Shown piece by piece: positions 1 to 5,027 of a stretch of DNA of 5,027 nt. The first letter of the stretch is position 1, and every line of letters begins with the position of its first letter. The position numbers and the translations under genes were made by a program. The stretch lies in the NCBI GenBank assembly GCA_021286885.1, contig JAJTBM010000248.1, positions 1 through 5,027 of the forward strand, written 5' to 3'. This DNA is from Rhodocyclales bacterium (GTDB taxonomy: Bacteria > Pseudomonadota > Gammaproteobacteria > Burkholderiales > Rhodocyclaceae). The notes beneath the pieces were generated by a model. The model was not told where the DNA came from. It saw only the letters and a program-made list of their open reading frames with translations, and searched no databases.

Positions 1-1
1 G

Positions 2-820
2 GAATGCATCAAGTTCATGCTGGAGCAGGACCCGGACAACCTGCCCATCGTCCAGCGCTGGATTGATAAATGGACTTGGCGCGGCACCCGCAAGCTGGCC
101 TCGGTGGGCATGATGATGGATTACATGCTGCCCAAGCGCATCATGAGCTTCAAGGAAGCCTGGGAAATCTACTTCGAGCAGAACGGCGCCGCCCTGTTCA
201 AGGATCTGGCCCGCTACGGCATCCAGGTGCCCAAGTGCTTCGCCCAGACCGTTGAAGAGAAGGAGCACATCACCCACCAGAGCTGGATTGGTTTCTACAT
301 GAAACCGGACGCAACGCCCTTCCACACCTGGGTGCCCTCCGCCGAGGAGCTGGACTGGCTGTCGGAAAAGTATCCCAACACCTTCGACAAGTACTACCGG
401 CCAGTGTACGAATTCTGGGCCGAGGAGGAAAAAGCAGGCCGGCGCTTCAACAACAAGACCCAGCCCATGAACTGCCAGGTGTGCGTGTCCACCATCAAGT
501 TCAACGAGCCTGGTGATCCGATGCAGCAGTGCTTCCGGGAAACGGTTTACAAGGGCGAGAAGTTCCACTTCTGCTCCGACCACTGCCAGGAAATCTTCGC
601 CCACGAACCCGAAAAGTACGTCCAGACCTATGTGTCGTCCCACCAGGCGCTGCAGGGCAACTGCGTGCCCGAGGGCGTGGATGCCAGCGCCCCGGATTTC
701 CGCCCGGGCGAGCACATCGCCGCTTACTGGCGCCTGGACAAGCGGGCCACCGGCGATTTCAACGGCTCCGAAGATCAGCACAACTTTGCCACCTGGCGCG
801 CACTGGCCACCAAAAACTGA
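2..820 (+). CDS. dmpN: Phenol hydroxylase P3, large oxygenase subunit (3' part only)
   Basis: This is the C-terminal part (about 272 codons) of the alpha subunit of a multicomponent phenol hydroxylase. The soluble diiron enzyme converts phenol to catechol with O2 and NADH. The reading frame is open from base 2, reading ECIKFMLEQDPDNLPIVQRW, which closely matches DmpN just after its second diiron-ligand helix. The true start and all diiron ligands therefore lie to the left, and the ATG at 17 is internal. Family members are usually a little over 500 residues. Counting from that internal Met, Cys153-x2-Cys156 and Cys186-x3-Cys190 form the C-terminal YHS-like, probably zinc-binding, module found in phenol hydroxylase large subunits. 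The ending (GSEDQHNFATWRALATKN) is also typical, so the 3' end is intact. The P4 gene follows after 18 bases, consistent with one operon. Toluene monooxygenase alpha subunits are related, but the sequence fits the phenol hydroxylase branch better. Confidence 0.95.
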   Translation, partial: ECIKFMLEQDPDNLPIVQRWIDKWTWRGTRKLASVGMMMDYMLPKRIMSFKEAWEIYFEQNGAALFKDLARYGIQVPKCFAQTVEEKEHITHQSWIGFYMKPDATPFHTWVPSAEELDWLSEKYPNTFDKYYRPVYEFWAEEEKAGRRFNNKTQPMNCQVCVSTIKFNEPGDPMQQCFRETVYKGEKFHFCSDHCQEIFAHEPEKYVQTYVSSHQALQGNCVPEGVDASAPDFRPGEHIAAYWRLDKRATGDFNGSEDQHNFATWRALATKN

Positions 821-838
821 GCCCCGAGGAGCCCCACC

Positions 839-1198
839 ATGAGCATCGCCACCCTGGCCCCCTACGACTTTCCGTCCAGCGACGCCCTGGAGAACTACAA
901 GGGCAAGCAGCTCCTGTACATCAACTGGGAGCAGCACCGGATGTTCTCCCGCCCCTTCGTGCTGGCCCTGCCGCCCGAGACGCCGTTTGGGCTGATCATC
1001 GACCAGTACATCACCGACTGCTACCGCGTGCATCCGGACTTTGCCCGGATCGACTGGCGCACCGTGGTCTGGCAGAACGGCCCTACGGTATTTACCCCCG
1101 ACCCGGCCAAGAGCCTGCGCGACAACGGGATCGGCCACAAGGATCTGATCCGCTTCACCACCCCCGGCCTGAATGGGCTGGGCGGTTCGGGCTACTGA
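839..1198 (+). CDS. dmpO: Phenol hydroxylase P4, small oxygenase subunit
   Basis: This complete 119-residue protein matches the P4 (DmpO-type) gamma subunit of phenol hydroxylase, which joins P3 and P1 in the dimeric oxygenase. Recognisable features are the N-terminal LAPYDF, the LLYINWEQHRMF stretch, HPDFARIDW in the middle and the C-terminal GHKDLIRFTTPGLNGLGG. The length is normal for the family, and no metal-binding or membrane motif is seen. The ATG at 839 is supported by a GAGGA ribosome-binding site at 826-830 and by the conserved N-terminus directly after it. The gene lies 18 bases after P3 and 61 bases before P5, the expected dmpN-O-P order. It is presumably transcribed from an upstream operon promoter outside the window. 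Confidence 0.95.
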   Translation: MSIATLAPYDFPSSDALENYKGKQLLYINWEQHRMFSRPFVLALPPETPFGLIIDQYITDCYRVHPDFARIDWRTVVWQNGPTVFTPDPAKSLRDNGIGHKDLIRFTTPGLNGLGGSGY

Positions 1199-1206
1199 GC
1201 CCCGGC

Positions 1207-1230
1207 GGCGGCCTGCCCGGGCGGGCCGCC
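1207..1230 (+). other. GC-rich hairpin between the P4 and P5 genes
   Basis: GGCGGCC (1207-1213) and its exact complement GGCCGCC (1224-1230) can form a 7-bp all-GC stem. The 10-base loop contains the palindrome GCCCGGGC. It sits between the P4 stop and the P5 ribosome-binding site and has no following T-run, so it is not a classical terminator. It could slow RNA decay or attenuate expression of the reductase relative to the oxygenase. That role is inferred, and chance pairing in GC-rich DNA is possible. Confidence 0.4.
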
Positions 1231-1242
1231 CCCCATCCCGAC

Positions 1243-1250
1243 GGAGAGGA
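1243..1250 (+). promoter_or_regulatory. Ribosome-binding site fixing the P5 start
   Basis: GGAGAGGA lies 9 bases before the ATG at 1260. It identifies that ATG as the reductase start rather than an in-frame ATG at 1173, which would add 29 Arg/Pro-rich residues and overlap the end of the P4 gene. Confidence 0.8.
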
Positions 1251-1259
1251 GCATTCCCC

Positions 1260-2327
1260 ATGAGTCATGAACTGACCATCGAACCCCTGGGCCGGACCAT
1301 TGAGGTCGAAGAAGGCCAGACCCTGCTGGATGCGGCCCTGCGTGCCGGCATCTATCTGCCCCACGCCTGTGGCCAGGGCTATTGCGCCACCTGCAAGGTG
1401 CGCATTGCCGAGGGTGAGGTGGACCACGGCAACGCCTCCAACTTTGCACTGATGGATTACGAGCGCGAGGAAGGTCAGACCCTGGCCTGCTGCGCCATGC
1501 TCGAATCCGACGCGGTGATCGAGGCCGACATCGAGATCGACGACGACGCCCGCGACATCCCGGTACGGGATTTTCACGGCGTGGTAAGCCGTATCGAAGA
1601 CCTCACGCCCACCATCAAAGGCATCCACATTGAGCTGGATGCCGGCCAGGCCCTGGATTTCCAGGCGGGCCAGTACATCAACCTGAACCTGCCCCACGAC
1701 ATGGGGGTGCGCGCCTTTTCGCTGGCCAGCCCTCCTTCGGCGGCGGGGGAGATCGAACTCAACATCCGCATCGTGCCCGGTGGCGCCGGCACCACCTGGA
1801 TTCACAAGGAACTGCGGGTGGGCGACCGGATCAGCTTCAGCGGCCCCTACGGGCGTTTCTTTGTGCACCGCTCGGCGGGGTTGCCTTCGCTCTTCATCGC
1901 CGGGGGCTCGGGCCTGTCCAGCCCCCGTTCGATGATCCTGGACCTGCTCGAAGAGGGTGGCGAGGCCACCCTGCCCATCACCCTGGTGTACGGGGCGCGC
2001 AACCAGCAGGAGCTGTACTACCACGCCGAGTTTCTGGCCCTGGCCGAGCGTTACCCCCAGTTTAGCTACGTGCCCGCCCTCTCGGACGAGCCCGCCGAGA
2101 GTGGCTGGCAGGGCTTCCGGGGCTATGCCCACGAGGCCGCCCGGGCCCACTTCGACAATGATTTCCGGGGGCGCAAGGCCTACCTGTGCGGCCCCCCGGT
2201 GATGATCGAAGCCTGCATCACCACCCTGATGCAGGGGCGTCTGTTTGAAAAGGACATCTACACCGAAAAGTTCTTTTCGGCAGCCGATGCCCAACAGGTG
2301 CGCAGCCCCCTGTTCAAGCGGGTCTGA
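1260..2327 (+). CDS. dmpP: Phenol hydroxylase P5, FAD/[2Fe-2S] NADH reductase
   Basis: This 355-residue protein is the electron-transfer component of phenol hydroxylase. It takes hydride from NADH onto FAD and passes single electrons through a [2Fe-2S] cluster to the diiron centre of the oxygenase. The N-terminal plant-type ferredoxin domain (about 1-90) carries Cys37, Cys42, Cys45 and Cys77. The FAD domain (about 100-205) has the RxFS motif at 151-154 and GPYG at 195-198. The NAD-binding domain (about 208-335) has GGSGLSSPRSM at 215-225 and YLCGPPVMI at 308-316. The ending TLMQGRLFEKDIYTEKFF closely resembles DmpP, and the length is normal. It is the last phenol hydroxylase gene here: the next gene is lrgA after 80 bases. 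Toluene and methane monooxygenase reductases share the architecture, but the neighbours settle the assignment. Confidence 0.96.
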   Translation: MSHELTIEPLGRTIEVEEGQTLLDAALRAGIYLPHACGQGYCATCKVRIAEGEVDHGNASNFALMDYEREEGQTLACCAMLESDAVIEADIEIDDDARDIPVRDFHGVVSRIEDLTPTIKGIHIELDAGQALDFQAGQYINLNLPHDMGVRAFSLASPPSAAGEIELNIRIVPGGAGTTWIHKELRVGDRISFSGPYGRFFVHRSAGLPSLFIAGGSGLSSPRSMILDLLEEGGEATLPITLVYGARNQQELYYHAEFLALAERYPQFSYVPALSDEPAESGWQGFRGYAHEAARAHFDNDFRGRKAYLCGPPVMIEACITTLMQGRLFEKDIYTEKFFSAADAQQVRSPLFKRV

Positions 2328-2378
2328 GCCGACCGCCGGGGCAGGGCGGCCATTCAGACCGCGCAGGGGCTGGCATCA

Positions 2379-2396
2379 TTCCGCCAGATCCCGGAA
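2379..2396. promoter_or_regulatory. Possible operator dyad before lrgA
   Basis: TTCCG (2379-2383) and CGGAA (2392-2396) form an inverted repeat with an 8-base spacer, ending 11 bases before the lrgA ATG. It could be a regulator site, or a small hairpin hiding the weak GGAA ribosome-binding sequence in its right arm. The arms are only 5 bp, so chance occurrence is quite possible. The rest of the 2328-2407 gap shows no convincing promoter and no terminator with a T-run. Confidence 0.2.
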
Positions 2397-2407
2397 AATC
2401 CCGCCCC

Positions 2408-2767
2408 ATGCCTGCCGCCCTCGCCCTCCTGCTTGTCTTCCAGCTGCTCGGAGAATCCCTCCGGGTGGGTTTTTCACTGCCTGTACCCGGCCCAGTGATC
2501 GGGATGGGGCTGCTGCTCGCGTATCTGATCCTGCGCCAGGGCCCGTCCCATGAGCTGCGCCAGACTTCAGGCACCCTGCTCCAGCATCTGTCGCTGATGT
2601 TCGTGCCCGCCGGCACCGGGGTGATGCTGCACATGAGCCGCCTCTCGGATGAGCTCTGGCCCATCGTGATTGCCCTGGTGGCAAGCACCGTGCTGGGCCT
2701 GGCCGTGACCGGCCTCACCCTGCACTGGCTCACCCGGGGCAAGGCCCAGCCGGAGGATCAGGCATGA
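2408..2767 (+). CDS. lrgA: LrgA/CidA family membrane protein
   Basis: This 119-residue integral membrane protein belongs to the CidA/LrgA family. These small proteins were first described as holin-like or antiholin-like, and some LrgAB pairs were later linked to transport of pyruvate or other small carboxylates. About four membrane segments are visible, near residues 2-18, 27-43, 57-76 and 84-106. The signature LPVPGPVIGMGLLL (24-37) and FVPAGTGVM (65-73) are characteristic. The ATG at 2408 gives the N-terminus and length expected for the family. The ribosome-binding site is weak, only a GGAA 11 to 14 bases upstream. The stop overlaps the lrgB start in ATGA (2764-2767), indicating translational coupling. 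A link to phenol metabolism is possible from position but is not shown by the sequence. Confidence 0.92.
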   Translation: MPAALALLLVFQLLGESLRVGFSLPVPGPVIGMGLLLAYLILRQGPSHELRQTSGTLLQHLSLMFVPAGTGVMLHMSRLSDELWPIVIALVASTVLGLAVTGLTLHWLTRGKAQPEDQA

Positions 2768-3507
2768 ACCCGCTTCCCACCAGCGCCATGACCGAGATCT
2801 GGGTCTATCTTTCTGCCCAGCCCCTGCTGTGGCTCACCCTCACCCTGCTGATCTACACCTTCGCGATCACCCTGCACCGGCGCGTCAAGGGCCATCCGGC
2901 CTGCAATCCGGTGCTGGTGTCGATGGTGGTGCTGGTCAGTCTGCTCCAGCTCACCCACACCCCTTACCAGCGCTATTTTGACGGGGCCCAGTTCGTGCAC
3001 TTCCTGCTCGGGCCCACCACGGTCGCCCTGGCGATTCCGCTCCATGCCCAGCTCAAGCGCCTCGTGGCGATGGGTGGGCCGCTCCTGATTGCGCTGGTGG
3101 TGGGCTCCTTCACCGCCGCCTTCTCGGCCTACGCCATCGGGGCCCTGCTGGGCGCAAGCCCCGCCACCCTCGCCTCGCTGGCACCCAAGTCGGTCACCAC
3201 GCCGATTGCGATGGGGATTGCCGAACGCCTGGGCGGCCTGGCCTCCCTGACCGCCGTATTCGTGATCCTGTGCGGGATCTTCGGCGCCATCTTCGCCCCG
3301 GGCATGCTGCGCCGGCTGGGGGTGAAGGACGAAGCCAGCATCGGCTTCGCCATGGGCCTCGCCTCCCACGGCATCGGCACCGCCCGGGCCTTCCAGATCA
3401 GCGAGCAGGTGGGCGCCTTCTCGGCCCTGGCCATGGGCCTCAACGGGCTATTCACCGCCATCACCCTGCCCTGGCTGCTGCCCCTGGTGGTGCGGCTGTT
3501 TTCCTGA
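2764..3507 (+). CDS. lrgB: LrgB/CidB family membrane protein
   Basis: This 247-residue polytopic membrane protein is the partner of LrgA. Family members include E. coli YohK and the C-terminal half of the plant plastidial glycolate/glycerate transporter PLGG1, so a carboxylate transport role is plausible, but the substrate cannot be read from the sequence. Diagnostic motifs are LLGPTTVALAIPL (81-93), the KSVTTPIAM block (142-150) and SHGIGTARA (201-209). The protein is mostly hydrophobic and full length. The start at 2764 is set by a strong GGAGGA at 2752-2757 and the 4-base overlap with lrgA. Met9 (2788) is an in-frame alternative without comparable support. A 94-base gap follows before the next gene. 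Confidence 0.94.
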   Translation: MNPLPTSAMTEIWVYLSAQPLLWLTLTLLIYTFAITLHRRVKGHPACNPVLVSMVVLVSLLQLTHTPYQRYFDGAQFVHFLLGPTTVALAIPLHAQLKRLVAMGGPLLIALVVGSFTAAFSAYAIGALLGASPATLASLAPKSVTTPIAMGIAERLGGLASLTAVFVILCGIFGAIFAPGMLRRLGVKDEASIGFAMGLASHGIGTARAFQISEQVGAFSALAMGLNGLFTAITLPWLLPLVVRLFS

Positions 3508-3536
3508 CACAAAATACGGTTTACGCCAGTTAAATT

Positions 3537-3566
3537 TTGCACAGCAGCAATGACAGGCGATATGCT
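3537..3566 (+). promoter_or_regulatory. Weak candidate sigma-70 promoter
   Basis: TTGCAC (3537-3542) and TATGCT (3561-3566) are spaced by 18 bases in the only clearly AT-richer stretch of the window. They match the sigma-70 consensus at three and four of six positions. If real, the promoter would drive the Gate-domain gene at 3602, with an inverted repeat overlapping its -10 region. The match is poor and is offered only as a candidate. Confidence 0.2.
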
Positions 3567-3582
3567 TCGCGCCCTGTCAATT
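3551..3582 (+). terminator. Inverted repeat after lrgB, possible terminator or operator
   Basis: TGACAGG (3551-3557) pairs perfectly with CCTGTCA (3573-3579) across a 15-base loop, and two further C-G pairs are possible past a one-base bulge. The right arm is followed by ATTT (3580-3583), a short and weak U-tract. It lies 43 bases after the lrgB stop and 22 bases before the next start. It could terminate the lrgAB transcript, or act as an operator or leader hairpin for the downstream gene, whose start lacks a clear Shine-Dalgarno sequence. Confidence 0.35.
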
Positions 3583-3601
3583 TCATCCAATTCCACACCC
3601 G

Positions 3602-4543
3602 ATGGATCTGCTGATCGACGTCATCCTGCGGGCGGGCCGCTCCGCCATTGAGCTGTGTTTCTTCGTACTGCTGCCGGTGATGGTGGTCATGCTGTCCATG
3701 ATGCGGCTGCTCGAAGCCAAGGGTGTGCTGGATTGGGTGGTGGCGCGTCTGACCCCCGTGCTGCGCCCGGTGGGGCTGACCGGGCTTGGGGTGTTTGCGG
3801 CGCTCCAGATCAACTTTGTCAGCTTCGCCGCCCCCCTCGCCACCCTCACCATGATGGAGCAGCGGGGCACCTCCAGCCGCCACCTGGCTGCCACCGTAGC
3901 CATGGTGCTGGCCATGGCCCAGGCCAACGTGACCATGCCCATGGCCGCCATGGGCCTGCACTACAGCCCGGCCCTGATCTGGTCGGTGGTGGGCGGGCTG
4001 GTCGCTGCCGCCTGCGCCTACTACGGCCCCGGGCGCCATCTGAGCGCTGAAGAGGCGCGCCTGGATGAAACCCTCCATCACCTGGTGGCCGAAAGCGCCA
4101 AGGGCGTGCTGGACGTGATCAACCGGGCGGGCAGCGAGGCCTTCAAGATCACCCTGGGCTCCATCCCCATGCTGGTGCTGTCCCTCACCGTGGTACTGGC
4201 CCTGCGCCGCCTGGGCGTGGTGGACGGGCTCACCCACTGGCTCGCCCCCGGTCTCCAGAGCCTGGGGATCAGCCCGGCCCTGATCCTGCCCACCGTCACC
4301 AAATACATGGCGGGCGGCACCGCAGCCATGGGGGTGATGGATGAAATGCTGCGCGCCGGCACCATGACGCCGGAAACCCTCAACGGCCCGCCCGCCGGTT
4401 TTCTGATCAGCCCCCTGGATCTACCCGGGTTGGCGATTTTCATGTCTGCCGGGCCGCGCATCGCCCAGGTCTGGAAACCCGCCCTGCTGGGCGGCATGGC
4501 CGGGATTCTCGTCCGCACCCTGGGCCACGCCCTCTGGAGCTAA
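3602..4543 (+). CDS. Nucleoside-recognition (Gate) domain membrane protein
   Basis: This 313-residue hydrophobic protein resembles the nucleoside-recognition/Gate domain family, whose domain also occurs in nucleoside transporters, FeoB and sporulation proteins SpmA/SpmB. It contains two related halves. Residues 11-85 start AGRSAIEL and residues 176-250 start AGSEAFKI. They share aligned Pro25/Pro189, Gly41/Gly205, Asp44-Trp45 against Asp208, Pro52/Pro216 and Gly58/Gly222. Between them lie a conserved-looking block at about 69-115 (QINFVSFAAPLATLTMMEQR, then an ANVTMPMAAMG stretch), another membrane segment, and a charged linker at about 145-172. Substrate and direction of transport are unknown. 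The ATG at 3602 is the first possible start after an in-frame stop at 3551-3553. No Shine-Dalgarno sequence is evident, so a later Met (27 or 30) cannot be fully excluded, although it would cut into the first helix. It is separated from both neighbours by about 90 bases. Confidence 0.8.
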   Translation: MDLLIDVILRAGRSAIELCFFVLLPVMVVMLSMMRLLEAKGVLDWVVARLTPVLRPVGLTGLGVFAALQINFVSFAAPLATLTMMEQRGTSSRHLAATVAMVLAMAQANVTMPMAAMGLHYSPALIWSVVGGLVAAACAYYGPGRHLSAEEARLDETLHHLVAESAKGVLDVINRAGSEAFKITLGSIPMLVLSLTVVLALRRLGVVDGLTHWLAPGLQSLGISPALILPTVTKYMAGGTAAMGVMDEMLRAGTMTPETLNGPPAGFLISPLDLPGLAIFMSAGPRIAQVWKPALLGGMAGILVRTLGHALWS

Positions 4544-4565
4544 GGGGCAGCAGGGCCGAACGGCG

Positions 4566-4595
4566 GGACATGTTGCAGTGGGATATGTTGCAGTG
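4566..4595 (+). repeat. 15-bp tandem direct repeat with adjacent inverted half-site
   Basis: Two head-to-tail 15-bp units (GGACATGTTGCAGTG at 4566-4580 and GGATATGTTGCAGTG at 4581-4595) differ at one base. CACTG at 4599-4603 is an inverted copy of the terminal CAGTG, giving a small hairpin with a CGA loop (4591-4603). The repeat lies 22 bases after the Gate-domain stop and 37 bases before the apparent start of the YhhQ-type gene. That suits a regulator-binding site for the latter, or it may be a simple duplication. No promoter or terminator is clear in the 4544-4632 gap. Confidence 0.6.
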
Positions 4596-4632
4596 CGACA
4601 CTGAACCATCCCCTCCCGCCGGAACGCCCCCC

Positions 4633-5027
4633 ATGACACCCCACACCCCAACCCAACATCGTCGGCCCGGGCAGGGCCGCCCGGCTCACCCTGCCCGGCT
4701 GGGGCCCCGTCACCTTTGGCGCGGGGGTGGTGTTCTTTCCCATCTCCTACATCTTTGGCGACGTGCTGACCGAGGTGTATGGCTATGCCCGAGCACGACG
4801 GGTGATCTGGGCCGGCTTTGGGGCGATGATCTTCGCCTCGGTGATGGCCGCCGTGGTGGTGGCCCTGCCCCCGGCCCCGGGCTGGCACAACCAGGGCGCC
4901 TACGAGGTGGCCTTCGGCTCCACCTGGCGCATCGTGCTCGCATCGCTATGCGCCTTCTTCTGCGGGGAGTTCGTCAACTCCTTCATCCTCGCCAAAATGA
5001 AGATCCTGAGTGCCGGGCGTCACCTGT
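4633..5027 (+). pseudogene. Queuosine precursor transporter (YhhQ/VUT family), broken 5' end, cut by window edge
   Basis: Reading in frame from 4637 gives about 130 codons of a membrane protein with clear YhhQ/VUT hallmarks. These include LTLPGWGPVTFGAGVVFFP, ISYIFGDVLTEVYGYARARR, VVALPPAPGW and GEFVNSFILAKMKILSAGRHL. Characterised members import queuosine precursors such as preQ0 and preQ1 for tRNA modification. This frame has no usable start. A TGA at 4634-4636 closes it upstream, and the next in-frame ATG (4826) lies inside the conserved region. The only plausible initiation codon, ATG at 4633, opens a different frame that would read MTPHTPTQHRR and never enter the conserved protein. The first membrane helix expected before NIVGPGRAARL is absent. 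The simplest reading is an out-of-frame deletion joining the first few codons to the sequence around 4655. An assembly error, or use of a GTG (4727 or 4730) for a truncated protein, cannot be ruled out. The 3' end lies outside the window. Confidence 0.7.

Noticed and set aside
1173..1259. Upstream ATG giving the reductase 29 extra residues
   Set aside because: The extension is Arg/Pro-rich, overlaps the P4 gene and has no family counterpart. The ATG at 1260 has a strong ribosome-binding site and the expected N-terminus.
529..1263. Overlapping + strand open frame of 244 codons across P3, P4 and the P4-P5 gap
   Set aside because: It is Arg/Pro/Gly-rich shadow sequence crossing two confirmed genes, with no recognisable domain.
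1155..2294. Long open frame of 379 codons on the - strand opposite the P5 reductase
   Set aside because: It is fully antisense to a well-conserved reductase, has low-complexity His/Gly/Gln-rich content, and matches no family I recognise. Such frames are common opposite GC-rich genes.
2333..2349. CCGCC/GGCGG inverted repeat after the P5 stop as a terminator
   Set aside because: The stem is 5 bp with no following T-run, so it is indistinguishable from chance pairing in GC-rich DNA.
3552..3580. Consensus TTGACA -35 element on the - strand (3580 down to 3575)
   Set aside because: At 17-base spacing the -10 position reads CCTGTC, which is not promoter-like, and no - strand gene lies beyond it. 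The hexamer is explained by the inverted repeat.
2758..4237. Large - strand open frames opposite lrgB (2758-3369) and the Gate-domain gene (3530-4237)
   Set aside because: Their products are His/Gln/Gly-rich and hydrophilic, typical of the complement of GC-rich membrane protein genes. The + strand genes show clear family motifs.
4544..4632. Possible preQ1 riboswitch before the queuosine-precursor transporter gene
   Set aside because: I could not find the preQ1 aptamer pattern (short stem with an A-rich 3' tail pairing in the loop) in this gap. The visible structure is only the tandem repeat and a 5-bp hairpin.

Overview
The window is a GC-rich (roughly two-thirds G+C) bacterial chromosomal segment with every recognisable gene on the + strand. 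Tight gene spacing and clear similarity to the Pseudomonas Dmp phenol hydroxylase point to an aromatic-degrading proteobacterium, probably a beta- or gammaproteobacterium. The genus cannot be fixed from the sequence alone.

Region 1 (1-2327) is the 3' end of a multicomponent phenol hydroxylase operon. It holds the C-terminal half of the large oxygenase subunit (P3, DmpN type), the complete small subunit P4 (DmpO type) and the complete FAD/[2Fe-2S] reductase P5 (DmpP type). The reductase passes electrons from NADH to the diiron oxygenase, which turns phenol into catechol. The earlier genes of the operon (P0, P1 and P2) would lie to the left.

Region 2 (2328-3507) is a translationally coupled lrgA-lrgB pair encoding the two parts of a CidA/LrgA-CidB/LrgB membrane system. 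It follows the reductase after only 80 bases. No ferredoxin (dmpQ) or catechol 2,3-dioxygenase (dmpB) gene sits at the usual position after P5.

Region 3 (3508-4543) starts with a short AT-richer gap carrying an inverted repeat, possibly a terminator or operator. A nucleoside-recognition (Gate) domain membrane protein follows, with a visible internal duplication.

Region 4 (4544-5027) has a short gap with a 15-bp tandem repeat, then the beginning of a queuosine-precursor transporter (YhhQ/VUT family). Its 5' end looks broken: the apparent ATG and the recognisable protein are in different frames, and the first membrane helix is missing. The gene also runs off the right edge.

All genes belong to known families, and I see no previously undescribed system. 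The most checkable oddities are the damaged YhhQ-type gene, the tandem repeat before it, and the juxtaposition of lrgAB with phenol hydroxylase.
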